Below, piece by piece: positions 15,729-24,255 of a DNA stretch of 64,000 bases; the first letter of the stretch is position 1; every line of letters starts with the position of its first letter. A program made the translations under genes and the position numbers. The notes beneath the pieces were generated by a model. That model saw nothing but the letters and a program-made list of their open reading frames with translations, was not told the origin of the DNA and did not search any database. This DNA is from Halorubrum salipaludis (lineage in GTDB: Archaea > Halobacteriota > Halobacteria > Halobacteriales > Haloferacaceae), in assembly GCF_002286985.1 (NCBI RefSeq), contig NZ_NSKC01000001.1, positions 186,001 through 250,000 on the forward strand, written 5' to 3'.

Positions 15729-16373
15729 GTGTCCCTTCCGGCGGCGGAGTGGCGGGCCGAGGTAGAGTTCGAGCGGCGGCTGGTCCACGCGAGCGGCACG
15801 CTCTTCCCGGTCCCGTACCTGCTCGGGTGGCTCACGTGGACCGAGACGGCCGCGGTCCTCGCCGTCGGCGTCGCGGTCGTCGGTCTGCTGGAGTTCCTCC
15901 GGCTCGTCGTCGGGCTCGATCACGCCGTCTATCGGCATCTCACCCGGGAGTACGAGTCCGACAGCGTCGCCGGCTACGCGATGTATCAGATCAGCACCGC
16001 GGCGGTCGCGGCAAGCGCGGTCCCCGCCCTCGGGATCCCCGGCATGACGCCGACGCTCGCGGTCCCCGCGATCTGGATGGTGTCGCTCGGCGATCCCGTC
16101 AGCGGCGCGCTCGGGGACAACGACGCGACCGAGTCGAAGCGACCCGTCGCGTGGATCGCGATGTTCGTCGTTAGCCTCGCGCTGGCGCTCCTCTTCACCG
16201 TGCCCGCGTTCGGGCCCGGCGTCGGCGTCGCCGTCGCGCTCGCCGGCGCGGTCCCCGCCGCGGTCGCCGACGGACTGCCGCCGGTGATCCGGGGCGTCGC
16301 CGTCGACGACAACCTCACCATCCCGCTCGCCGCGGCCGGCGGCATGCTCCTCGCGGTGACGGTGTTGGCGTAG
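15729..16373 (+). CDS. Dolichol/polyprenol kinase family membrane protein (SEC59-like)
   Basis: The protein has 214 residues from a GTG start five bases after the glyS stop codon. Several hydrophobic helices alternate with the diagnostic SLGDPVSGALGDNDATESKR, a CTP-binding-type motif in this kinase family, and PAAVADGLPPVIRGVAVDDNL near the C-terminus. It should phosphorylate polyprenol or a diacylglycerol-like lipid at the membrane, supplying carriers for N-glycosylation or lipid salvage. Its last codons are duplicated across the stop codon (separate repeat entry). Confidence 0.85.
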   Translation: MSLPAAEWRAEVEFERRLVHASGTLFPVPYLLGWLTWTETAAVLAVGVAVVGLLEFLRLVVGLDHAVYRHLTREYESDSVAGYAMYQISTAAVAASAVPALGIPGMTPTLAVPAIWMVSLGDPVSGALGDNDATESKRPVAWIAMFVVSLALALLFTVPAFGPGVGVAVALAGAVPAAVADGLPPVIRGVAVDDNLTIPLAAAGGMLLAVTVLA

Positions 16374-16401
16374 GCGTTCGACGGTGTTGGCGTAGGCGTT
16401 C
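16358..16401 (+). repeat. 22-bp tandem duplication across a stop codon
   Basis: Two perfect 22-bp copies (each containing GGTGTTGGCGTAGGCG) begin inside the last codons of the polyprenol kinase gene and include its TAG. The first stop codon is intact, so the protein is unchanged. Confidence 0.9.
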
Positions 16402-16469
16402 GATCGACGCGCACCGGTCGCTCCGGAGGAGTGATCTGCAGGAGAAACGAGGGGCGGTCGGCGACCGAT

Positions 16470-16619
16470 CTACGCCGCGCGGCGTTCCTTCGCCTTGGGG
16501 CGAAGCTTCGTGTAGCCGCACTTGCGGCAGCGGTTCGCGTCCGGGGAGTTGCGGGCGTTACAGCGCATGCAGATGTGTCGGTCGAGGTTGCGGCGTTCCG
16601 CGGCGTCGAAACTGGCCAT
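16470..16619 (-). CDS. rpl40e: Ribosomal protein L40e
   Basis: This 49-residue basic protein begins [11 protein letters not shown] and ends [12 protein letters not shown]. Four cysteines at positions 17, 20, 31 and 34 (CMRC...CRKC) form the zinc-binding core. It is the archaeal/eukaryotic-type L40 of the large ribosomal subunit. It is short and easily missed by gene finders, but the fit to the family is complete. Confidence 0.95.
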   Translation of the reverse strand: MASFDAAERRNLDRHICMRCNARNSPDANRCRKCGYTKLRPKAKERRAA

Positions 16620-16733
16620 ACCCCTACTGTCGGGCCGACGCTGTAAAAGGTTGCGAGACGCGACGGGTCGTGGTGGTCGCTTCGAAGCGCACCGAGCGCC
16701 CGTGATTCACCTCAGAAGACCGTGGTTCGGCCG

Positions 16734-17003
16734 TTACGCGCCCGCTTCCGAGAGCGCAGCCTCGATGTCCTCGCGCTGGGTGACGCCGACGAACCGGTCG
16801 ACGACGCCCTCGTCGTTCTCGATGATGAGGGTCGGCAGCGATCGCACCTGGTACTGGTTGGCGACGTCCTGCTCCTCGTCAACGTTCACCTTCTGCAGCT
16901 CGAAGGCGTCGCCGAGGTCCTCCTGGATCTCCTCCAGAATCGGGTCCTGCGTCTTACACGGGCCGCACCAGTCAGCGTGAAAATCCAGCAGTCGAACAGT
17001 CAT
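16734..17003 (-). CDS. trxA: Thioredoxin
   Basis: The protein has 89 residues from MTVRLLDFHADWCGPCK. The redox motif WCGPC, the cis-proline SLPT and the closing VGVTQREDIEAAL define a classical thioredoxin that reduces protein disulfides in the cytosol. A TATA-like CTTATG (minus strand, about 17032-17037) is about 30 bp upstream of this start, which favours it over a longer open extension. Confidence 0.95.
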   Translation of the reverse strand: MTVRLLDFHADWCGPCKTQDPILEEIQEDLGDAFELQKVNVDEEQDVANQYQVRSLPTLIIENDEGVVDRFVGVTQREDIEAALSEAGA

Positions 17004-17186
17004 TATCCGGCGCAATCTACCGCCGGGCGGCGCATAAGGGTTTCCCACTTGTGCACGCGCCGGCTGGAACCGCGGCGGTCGGGCCGGCTACGCGCCTTCG
17101 CGCGACCGCGACGCCGGACGCCTCGCGGGCGCGTCGTTTCGGTCCCGAACGAAACGTTTAGAATGCCGCGAGACGCACCGTCGGGT

Positions 17187-17351
17187 ATGAGCAGCGGTTC
17201 CAACTCCGGCGGGCTGATGTCCAGCGCGGGCCTCGTCCGCTACTTCGACAGCGAGGGCCGGGACGCGATCTCGATCGACCCGAAGACCGTCCTCGCGTTC
17301 TGCATCCTCTTCGGCGTGTTCGTACAGATCCTCTCGCTGACGGTCGCGTAG
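17187..17351 (+). CDS. secG: Preprotein translocase subunit Sec61-beta (SecG)
   Basis: This 54-residue tail-anchored protein begins MSSGSNSGGLMSSAGLVRYF, the diagnostic archaeal Sec61-beta N-terminus. A single transmembrane helix follows (about residues 35-53). It is a small subunit of the SecYE-beta channel. CGTTTAGA about 17154-17161 lies some 27 bp upstream of the ATG and can serve as TATA box for a leaderless transcript. Confidence 0.95.
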   Translation: MSSGSNSGGLMSSAGLVRYFDSEGRDAISIDPKTVLAFCILFGVFVQILSLTVA

Positions 17352-17460
17352 ATCGGCCGATCGGGGCTTTCGGTTCCTCACACCTCACTACATTCGTCAG
17401 CGGTTCGCTTTCTCGCTCCGTAGCGCGCCCTTTTTGCCCGTCCCACCCCGACCGGTTCCC

Positions 17461-18054
17461 ATGCAAGCAGGCGTCATCGCCGTTCAGGGGGACGTGGCCG
17501 AACACGCCGCGGCGGTCGAGAACGCCGCGGCCGCGCACGGCGAGCCCGCGGAGGTCGTCGAGGTCCGGGACGCGGGGATCGTCCCCGACTGCGACGTGCT
17601 CCTCATGCCCGGCGGGGAGTCGACGACCATCTCGCGGCTGATCCGGCGGGAGGGGATCGACGAGGAGATCCGCGAGCACGTCGCGAACGGGAAGCCCGTG
17701 TTGGCCACCTGCGCGGGACTCATCGTCTGTTCGCGGGACGCGAAGGACGACCGGGTCGACGCGCTCGGGCTCGTCGACGCCTCCGTCGACCGCAACGCGT
17801 TCGGCCGGCAGAAGGACTCCTTCGAGGCGAAGGTGCCCGTCGACGGCCTCGACGACCCGTTCCACGCCGTGTTCATCCGCGCGCCGCTCATCGACGAGGT
17901 GGGGCCGGGCGTCGAGGTCCTCGCGACCGTCGACGGCCGCCCGGTCGCGGTCCGGGACGGGCCCGTCGTGGCCACCGCGTTCCACCCCGAACTCACCGAC
18001 GACCCGCGGATCCACGACCTCGCCTTCTTCCCGGAGCGGGAGGTGGTCGCGTGA
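17461..18054 (+). CDS. pdxT: Pyridoxal 5'-phosphate synthase glutaminase subunit PdxT
   Basis: The protein has 197 residues. It supplies ammonia to PdxS for PLP synthesis; PdxS is not in this window. The start GVIAVQGDVAEH and the oxyanion strand LLMPGGEST are typical. The nucleophile Cys lies in LATCAGLI, and the His-Glu pair in FHPELTDD. The class I glutaminase triad is complete. Its stop overlaps the GTG start of hisE (GTGA). Confidence 0.95.
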   Translation: MQAGVIAVQGDVAEHAAAVENAAAAHGEPAEVVEVRDAGIVPDCDVLLMPGGESTTISRLIRREGIDEEIREHVANGKPVLATCAGLIVCSRDAKDDRVDALGLVDASVDRNAFGRQKDSFEAKVPVDGLDDPFHAVFIRAPLIDEVGPGVEVLATVDGRPVAVRDGPVVATAFHPELTDDPRIHDLAFFPEREVVA

Positions 18055-18395
18055 GCGAGCCCGACGCGGGCGGTGACGACGACTCCGCGCACGCCGCCGA
18101 CAACGAGGTCCGCGAGGCCGTCCTCGACGAGCTGTTCGCCACCATCGAGTCGCGGAAGGAAGAGCTTCCGGAGGGGTCGTACACCGCCTCGCTGTTCACC
18201 CACGAGAAGGGCGAGAACGCCGTCCTAGAAAAGATCGGCGAGGAGTCCACCGAGGCGATCCTCGCGGCGAAAGACGACGAGCTCGACGAGCTCACCGCGG
18301 AGAGCGCGGACCTGGTCTACCACCTGCTGGTGTTGCTCGCGATGAAGGACCTCGACCTCGACGACCTGCGCGGCGAGCTCCGGGACCGGTTCTGA
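18051..18395 (+). CDS. hisE: Phosphoribosyl-ATP diphosphatase (HisE)
   Basis: The protein has 114 residues from a GTG start that overlaps the pdxT stop by four bases. The core LFATIESRKEELPEGSYTAS, EKIGEESTEAILAAK and the acidic metal site ESADLVYHLLVLL match the all-alpha MazG-like histidine enzyme. It performs the second step of histidine biosynthesis. The overlap implies translational coupling with pdxT, even though the pathways differ. Confidence 0.95.
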   Translation: MSEPDAGGDDDSAHAADNEVREAVLDELFATIESRKEELPEGSYTASLFTHEKGENAVLEKIGEESTEAILAAKDDELDELTAESADLVYHLLVLLAMKDLDLDDLRGELRDRF

Positions 18396-18409
18396 GAGTC
18401 GCCGGCTCC

Positions 18410-18835
18410 CTACCGCTCCCGTTCGATCTCCCGATCGATATCGGCGAGCTCCCGATCGATGTCGTCGAGCTCCTCCGTCTCCAGTTCGCTCGCGATCCGG
18501 CGCTCGAACTCCGCCTCGCTGATCTGTCCCTCGACGTACTGTCTGCGGAGCCGATCCTGCCGGCTCTCCGAGCCGCTACCGGTCGACGACGCCGAAGACG
18601 AACGCGACCGCCCGAGCGACTCCCCGGCGGCGTGGCTCGCGTCGTCGCCGAACGCCCACGCCCCGGCCTTGTAGAGGGCGTAGACGACACCGACGAACAC
18701 GGCGAGCGAGACGATCCCGGTGGCGATCGCCCACACGAGGCTCAGGAACCACCAGGCGACGGATATGAGGACGCTGACGCCGATGAAGACCGCGATCGCA
18801 ACTGCGCCGTAGTAGAGGGCCTTCTTCCCGTCCAT
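18410..18835 (-). CDS. Membrane protein with C-terminal SHOCT-like domain
   Basis: The protein has 141 residues. Two strong transmembrane helices (about 8-33 and 35-58) are followed by a Ser-rich linker and a SHOCT-type helical hairpin (RQDRLRRQYVEGQISEAEFE). A Glu/Asp/Arg-rich coiled end follows (DDIDRELADIDREIERER). SHOCT domains are short oligomerisation modules in many haloarchaeal membrane proteins. No enzymatic function is visible. It is convergent with hisE with a 14-bp gap. Confidence 0.8.
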   Translation of the reverse strand: MDGKKALYYGAVAIAVFIGVSVLISVAWWFLSLVWAIATGIVSLAVFVGVVYALYKAGAWAFGDDASHAAGESLGRSRSSSASSTGSGSESRQDRLRRQYVEGQISEAEFERRIASELETEELDDIDRELADIDREIERER

Positions 18836-18947
18836 ACCGGGAAATCACTCGGCCGGGCGCAAATACCTTAGCCCGCCGTTCAGATCGGCAACCGTCTCGG
18901 GTCTCCGTCAGAAGACTTATTCGCCGGTGTGTGCGTTACACGACGAA

Positions 18948-19013
18948 ATGAGTCCGGAACCGCGAACACGACCGAACCATGTCGGCGTGCGGTCCGACGG
19001 AGGCCGAGCGTGA
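18948..19013 (+). CDS. 21-codon upstream ORF coupled to the lipoprotein gene
   Basis: ATG at 18948 reads MSPEPRTRPNHVGVRSDGGR plus Ala and stops at 19011-19013. The stop overlaps the GTG start of the following lipoprotein gene (GTGA). A TATA-like GACTTATTCG (about 18914-18923) lies 25-35 bp upstream of this ATG, so a leaderless transcript would start here rather than at the GTG. It may be a leader peptide that delivers ribosomes to the GTG. It could also be chance. Confidence 0.45.
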   Translation: MSPEPRTRPNHVGVRSDGGRA

Positions 19014-21250
19014 CCGAGGAGTCGGATCGCGGAACCGTCGACCGGCGGACCGTCCTCGGCGCGCTCGCGGGGGCCGGAAGCGCCGCGGTCGCGGGCTGTT
19101 CGGGCTCCGGGTCCGATTCGATGCCGAGCGACGCGGCCACGGAGGACCTCGATCCGGACACGCTCGACGAGCTCGCCGCGCGGTTCGCGCCGACGCTGTA
19201 CTTCGATTCCGCCGAGCCGTGGTTCCCGACCGACCCGCGTCCGTACGCCGTCGAGGAGGACGGCGAGACGGTCGTCGACGGGTTCGAGGCGTTCGACGGC
19301 TACCACGAGCGCTACGACGAGGCGGGCGAGCCGCCGGACCCGACGGTCTTCTACAACGGGGTCCGGTACGAGGACTCGCCGCTCGCGGTCGTCCAGTTCT
19401 GGCTCTACTCCGCGTTCGACCAGTTCACCGCCAACTTCCACTGGCACGACTGGGAGGTGCTCCACGTCTTCGTCGACCTCGACGCCGGCGACCCGCAGCT
19501 GTACGTCGCCAGCTCGCACTCCCGCAGCGTGCCGAACAACGAGTTCCTCGACCCCGATCCGGACGCCGTTCCGCGGATCCTCTCGGAGCTCGGGTCGCAC
19601 TCCAGCACCCTCTCGGTCAACGAGATCCCCGACCGGTTCCAGCGCGTCGGCGAGGAGGGGTTACTGGCGGACATCACGAACGCGACGATCGACACCGTCG
19701 AGGACCTCCTCGGGGCCCCCATCGCGTACGGGCTCCCGCGCGACGAGGGGACCCGGCTCCCGTTCGTCGTCCCCGAGTACGAGGGCGCGCCGATCTACGA
19801 GCACCCGGACCTCCCCTCGGTCACCTCCGAATCGCTGGTCGACGGGGCGCTGACGGTCCGATCGCTCGACGCGCTGGGGTCGCCGCCGACCGACCTCCCG
19901 CTCCGGGAGACGGGGATCGCCTTCCGGCACGCCGACCGCGAGGACGCGGCCGCGGACGAGACCGCCGAGGAGGTGATCGAGTACGAGCTGGTCGAGAGTG
20001 CCGAGCTGGAGGACATCTCGGCGTTCACCGGCCCGCAGCTGAGCTTCGAGTTCGCGGTCCCGGAGGCGGTCGAGGACGCCGTCGCCGGTCACCTCACGAC
20101 CACGGGCGTCCCGTGGGAGCAGCCGCGCTACGGGAACCCGGCGCTCGACGTGACCGCCGGCAACCACCGGTCGGATCTCGCCGCGCGGTACGACGCTATC
20201 GCTGACGACGAGTCGTTCGGCGACGCGGCGGCCGAGGGGCTGGACGGGGTCGTCGCCCGCGTCACCCGAGCGACGGAGAGCGACGACGCCCCGGAGGGCG
20301 AGGGGCTGACGACGACGGACGCGGTCACCGAGTCGTTCGTCCTGATCGAGAGCGACCCGGAGGCGGTGCCGACGTTCGCCGGCGGGGTCGTGGTCGCGAA
20401 CGGGGTCCCCGAGGGCGACCACCGGCTCACCGTCAACGGCGCGGGGCAGGCGCCCCACAGCGAGGGGCTGACGGTCTCGGCGGACGAGCCCGTGACGACC
20501 GCGGGCGTCGACGGCGAGATCCCCCTCGTCGCCCGCGAGAACGCGACGAAGGTCGAGCTGTCGGACGCCGAGAGCGACGTCGACGTGACTCGGAACGCGA
20601 TCGAGGACGACTTCGCGGGCCGGATCTACGACTCGGCGGTCGACGGGAGCGACGCGGTGTACGTCCACGCGGGCGGCGCGTACACGAACGAGGTGCGCGA
20701 CGCCGACGGCGAGATCGGCGCCAGTCGGGTCAACCCGGACCCGGCGGCCGGAGGGGACGGCTCCGACGGAAACGACCCGATCCGGATCGACCGGCCCGAG
20801 ACGGGCGCGGCGTCGCTCGCCGGGTTCGTCGCCGACGTGGCCGAGGAGACCCGGGCGGAGGTGGCGGCCGCGGCGGCCGAGGGCGGGGGCGACGACGATG
20901 ACGGGAGCGACAGCGACGACGACGGAAGCGACGGCGACGACGGTGACGACGGGGACTCGGGCGGAGGCGGATCCGACGACGGCGGCCCGTCGAACGCGGT
21001 GAACGGGCTCGAACGCGCGCTCGCCGCCGCGGTCGACCACGCGGAACGGGCCGAGCAGCGCGCCCGCGAGGGCGACGGCGAGGGGACGGAGCGCCAGCTG
21101 GAGAACGTGCTCGATCGGATCGCCCGAATCGAGGAACGGCTCGCGGCGGCGCGAGACGGGCTCCCGCCGGGCCTCGCGAACGCGACCGGAAAGCGGGTCG
21201 AGCAGGCGACGCGGCGCGTCGAGCAGGCGCGGGAATCGGAGAAGCTGTAG
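19010..21250 (+). CDS. Large Tat-exported lipoprotein with Vps62-like domain
   Basis: The protein has 746 residues from GTG at 19010. VDRRTVLGALAGAGSAAVAGC is a twin-arginine signal with lipobox, so the protein should be anchored outside the membrane. The region ARFAPTLYFDSAEPWFPTDP...VQFWLYSAFDQ...WHDWEVLHVFVD resembles Vps62/DUF946-type proteins, which share an APxLxF...HxxDWE pattern. That assignment is tentative. A second region (about 420-590) has beta-sandwich character. An Asp/Gly/Ser-rich linker (about 630-660) and a C-terminal coiled coil (AVDHAERAEQRAREG) follow. No neighbour suggests its role. Its 3' end is repeated seven times. Confidence 0.8.
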   Translation: MTEESDRGTVDRRTVLGALAGAGSAAVAGCSGSGSDSMPSDAATEDLDPDTLDELAARFAPTLYFDSAEPWFPTDPRPYAVEEDGETVVDGFEAFDGYHERYDEAGEPPDPTVFYNGVRYEDSPLAVVQFWLYSAFDQFTANFHWHDWEVLHVFVDLDAGDPQLYVASSHSRSVPNNEFLDPDPDAVPRILSELGSHSSTLSVNEIPDRFQRVGEEGLLADITNATIDTVEDLLGAPIAYGLPRDEGTRLPFVVPEYEGAPIYEHPDLPSVTSESLVDGALTVRSLDALGSPPTDLPLRETGIAFRHADREDAAADETAEEVIEYELVESAELEDISAFTGPQLSFEFAVPEAVEDAVAGHLTTTGVPWEQPRYGNPALDVTAGNHRSDLAARYDAIADDESFGDAAAEGLDGVVARVTRATESDDAPEGEGLTTTDAVTESFVLIESDPEAVPTFAGGVVVANGVPEGDHRLTVNGAGQAPHSEGLTVSADEPVTTAGVDGEIPLVARENATKVELSDAESDVDVTRNAIEDDFAGRIYDSAVDGSDAVYVHAGGAYTNEVRDADGEIGASRVNPDPAAGGDGSDGNDPIRIDRPETGAASLAGFVADVAEETRAEVAAAAAEGGGDDDDGSDSDDDGSDGDDGDDGDSGGGGSDDGGPSNAVNGLERALAAAVDHAERAEQRAREGDGEGTERQLENVLDRIARIEERLAAARDGLPPGLANATGKRVEQATRRVEQARESEKL

Positions 21251-21382
21251 GCGGGAATCGGAGAAGCTGTAGGCGGGAATCGGAGAAGCTGTAGGCAGGA
21301 ATCGGAGAAGCTGTAGGCAGGAATCGGAGAAGCTGTAGGCAGGAATCGGAGAAGCTGTAGGCAGGAATCGGAGAAGCTGTAG
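21229..21382 (+). repeat. Seven 22-bp tandem repeats starting inside the lipoprotein gene
   Basis: The 22-bp unit (core GGAATCGGAGAAGCTGTAG) is repeated seven times with no spacers. The first copy encodes the last codons and the stop codon of the lipoprotein gene. Copies 1-3 carry GCGGG and copies 4-7 carry GCAGG at the unit start, which shows stepwise expansion. The array fills most of the gap to the leuS promoter. Confidence 0.95.
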
Positions 21383-21501
21383 AGGGGGCGCGGGCGACGA
21401 GCCGCTTTTTCGCGCCGCGAGCCGCTGCGTGAGGGTGTGCCACGCCGCACCACTGGATGGAAAGCTATACGACGCCGACCCGACCACGAGTATATAAGCA
21501 G

Positions 21502-24186
21502 ATGTCTCAGGAGGGTTACGACCACACCGCGGTCGAGAAACGGTGGCAGGAGGCGTGGGAGGACGCCTCCGTGTATCGCACGCCGGACGAGGTGGACGAC
21601 CCCACCTACGTGCTGGGGATGTACCCGTACCCGTCCGGGAAGCTCCACATGGGCCACGTCCGCAACTACACGATCACGGACGCGTACGCCCGGTACCGCC
21701 GGATGCGGGGCGACGACGTGCTCCACCCGATGGGGTGGGACGCGTTCGGTCTGCCCGCCGAGAACGCCGCCAAGGAGCGGGACACGAACCCCCGCGACTG
21801 GACGTTCGACTGCATCGACACGATGCGCGGCCAGATGAAGTCGATGGGGTTCGGCTACGACTGGGACCGCGAGGTCACCACCTGCACCCCCGAGTACTAC
21901 CGGTGGAACCAGTGGCTGTTCCGGCAGTTCCACGAGGCGGGGCTCGTCGAGCGCCGCGACGCCGAGGTGAACTGGTGTCCGTCCTGCGAGACCGTCCTCG
22001 CCGACGAGCAGGTGGAGGGCGACGACGAGCTGTGTTGGCGCTGTGACACCCCCGTCGAGACGCGGGACCTAGACCAGTGGTTCTTAGAGATCACGGAGTA
22101 CGCCGACGAGCTGATCGACGCCATCGACGAGCTGGAGGGGTGGCCCGACTCCGTGCGCCAGATGCAGCGCAACTGGATCGGCCGCCAGCACGGGAGCGAG
22201 GTGGACTTCCACGTCGAGGGTCACGGCCCTGTCACGGCGTTCACGACGCGGATCGACACGATCCACGGCGCGACGTTCTTCGCGCTGGCGCCGGACCACC
22301 CGATCGCGGAGGAGCTGGCCGACGAGGACGACGCGGTCCACGAGTTCGTCCACCACGAGGCCGACCCCGAGGGCGACGAGCCCAACGGCGTCGAGACCGG
22401 GCTCACCGCCACGAACCCCGCGACGGGCGAGGAGATCCCCGTCTTCGTCGCCGACTTCGTCCTCTCGGACGTGGGGACGGGCGCGCTGATGGCGGTGCCC
22501 GGCCACGACGAGCGCGACCACGCGTTCGCCGAGAAGATGGGCGTCGACATCGAGCCGGTGATCGCGCCGGAGCCCGACGACTGGGACGGCGAGACGGTCC
22601 CGGACGCGCCCGACGTGAGCGAGGCCGCGTTCACCGACGACGGCGTCGTCATCAACTCGGGCGAGTACAGCGGGCTCGACAGCGAGACGGCCCGCGAGCG
22701 GCTGACCGAGGACATCGAGAGCGCCGAGGCGACCACCCAGTACCGCCTGCGCGACTGGGGAATCTCCCGACAGCGCTACTGGGGGACCCCGATCCCGGTC
22801 GTCCACTGCGACGACTGCGGCTCGGTGCTGGTGCCCGAGGAGGACCTGCCGGTCGAGCTGCCGGAGTTCATCAACACCACCGGGAACCCGCTGGACGCCG
22901 CCGAGGAGTGGAAGGAGACGACCTGTCCGGAGTGCGGCGGCCCCGCGACCCGCGAGACCGACACGATGGACACGTTCGTCGACTCCTCGTGGTACTTCCT
23001 GCGCTACGTCTCGCCGGGCGACGAGGCGGTCCCCTTCGACTTAGAGCGCGCGAACGACTGGATGCCGGTCGACCAGTACGTCGGCGGCATCGAGCACGCC
23101 GTGATGCACCTGCTGTACTCCCGGTTCGTCACCAAGGTGCTGGCCGACGAGGAGGGGCTGGAGCACCGCGAGCCGTTCACGAACCTGCTGGCGCAGGGGA
23201 TGGTCCAGCTGGAGGGCGAGAAGATGTCCAAGTCGGTGGGGAACACGGTCTCCCCCCAGCGCATCGTCGACGAGTACGGCGCCGACACGGCCCGGCTGTT
23301 CATGATGCAGGCCGCCCAGCCCGAGCGCGACTTCGACTGGTCCGAGGAGGGCGTCAAGTCGACGCACCGCTTCCTGGCGCGGCTGACGGACCTCGTCGAG
23401 GAGTACGCCGCGGGCGACGCGTCGCTCGCCGGCGACGGCGACGCCGAGGGCGCCGACCGCGACACGGTCGACGACTACGTCGCCGACGAGATCGACGCCG
23501 CCGTCGCCATCGCGGGCGGTGAGTACGACGACCTCACCTTCAACGTCGCGCTGCGCGAGGCGCAGGACCTCGTGGGGACGCTCCGGAGCTACCGGGGGCA
23601 CGCCGACCCGCACCCGGAGACCTACGAGCGCGGGCTGGACGTCGCCGTCCGCCTGCTCGCGCCGGTCGTCCCGCACCTGGCCGAGGAGCTGTGGGAGACG
23701 CTTGGCCGCGACGGGTTCGTCGTCGAGGCCGACTGGCCGACCGCGACGGTCGACCGCGAGACGGTCGAGAAGCGTCGCCGGTTAGTCGAGAACACCCGCG
23801 AGGACGTGCGCGACATCGTCGAGGTTGCCGGCATCGAGGACCCCGAGCGCATCGACGTGGTTGTCGCGCCCGACTGGAAGTACGACGCCCTGTCGATCGC
23901 GATCGACAGCGACGCCGACAACCTCATCTCGGAGCTGATGGCGGAGAGCCACATCCGCGAGCGGGGCGACGACGCCGCCTCCTACGGACAGGACCTGCAG
24001 GCGAACCGCGAGGCGCTCCGGGAGACCCTGTCGGGCGACGAGGAGTACGAGGCGCTGCGCGCGGCCTCGTGGCTGATCGAGCGCGAGTTCGACGCCCCGG
24101 TCCGCGTCGAGCGCGCGGCCGACGCCGACGACTCGGTGGTTCGAAAGGCCGAGCCGGGTCGCCCGGCGATCGATATCGTCGAGTAG
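21502..24186 (+). CDS. leuS: Leucyl-tRNA synthetase
   Basis: The protein has 894 residues from the chosen start MSQEGYDHTAVEKRWQ; a 15-codon upstream ATG is in frame. Class I motifs are clear: the HIGH region PYPSGKLHMGHVRNY and the KMSKS region GEKMSKSVGNTVSP. The editing domain contains TRIDTIHGATFFALAPDHP. Zinc-type cysteines lie at CPSCETVL...CWRCDTP, with CPECGGPATRETDTMDTF in a later insertion. The architecture resembles bacterial-type LeuRS as in other haloarchaea. A TATATAAG box at about 21490-21497 is only a few bases before the ATG, too close for a leaderless start, so the mRNA start is unresolved. Confidence 0.96.
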   Translation: MSQEGYDHTAVEKRWQEAWEDASVYRTPDEVDDPTYVLGMYPYPSGKLHMGHVRNYTITDAYARYRRMRGDDVLHPMGWDAFGLPAENAAKERDTNPRDWTFDCIDTMRGQMKSMGFGYDWDREVTTCTPEYYRWNQWLFRQFHEAGLVERRDAEVNWCPSCETVLADEQVEGDDELCWRCDTPVETRDLDQWFLEITEYADELIDAIDELEGWPDSVRQMQRNWIGRQHGSEVDFHVEGHGPVTAFTTRIDTIHGATFFALAPDHPIAEELADEDDAVHEFVHHEADPEGDEPNGVETGLTATNPATGEEIPVFVADFVLSDVGTGALMAVPGHDERDHAFAEKMGVDIEPVIAPEPDDWDGETVPDAPDVSEAAFTDDGVVINSGEYSGLDSETARERLTEDIESAEATTQYRLRDWGISRQRYWGTPIPVVHCDDCGSVLVPEEDLPVELPEFINTTGNPLDAAEEWKETTCPECGGPATRETDTMDTFVDSSWYFLRYVSPGDEAVPFDLERANDWMPVDQYVGGIEHAVMHLLYSRFVTKVLADEEGLEHREPFTNLLAQGMVQLEGEKMSKSVGNTVSPQRIVDEYGADTARLFMMQAAQPERDFDWSEEGVKSTHRFLARLTDLVEEYAAGDASLAGDGDAEGADRDTVDDYVADEIDAAVAIAGGEYDDLTFNVALREAQDLVGTLRSYRGHADPHPETYERGLDVAVRLLAPVVPHLAEELWETLGRDGFVVEADWPTATVDRETVEKRRRLVENTREDVRDIVEVAGIEDPERIDVVVAPDWKYDALSIAIDSDADNLISELMAESHIRERGDDAASYGQDLQANREALRETLSGDEEYEALRAASWLIEREFDAPVRVERAADADDSVVRKAEPGRPAIDIVE

Positions 24187-24255
24187 CGGCCCGACCATTT
24201 ATAAACAGATCCGGCGGCCCGGAAGGGCTTAGTCGCCGGCGGCGTCCCCCCGTGT

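Noticed and set aside
13922-15835. A very long open frame antisense to glyS
   Set aside because: GC-rich codons keep complementary frames open. It has no family similarity and lies fully opposite a certain gene. The same applies to long antisense frames at 19661-21487, 27995-29920, 30050-32560, 32859-35237 and 41809-43455.
21229-21382. CRISPR-like array
   Set aside because: Units are contiguous 22-mers without spacers, no leader or cas genes are nearby, and the array begins inside a coding sequence.
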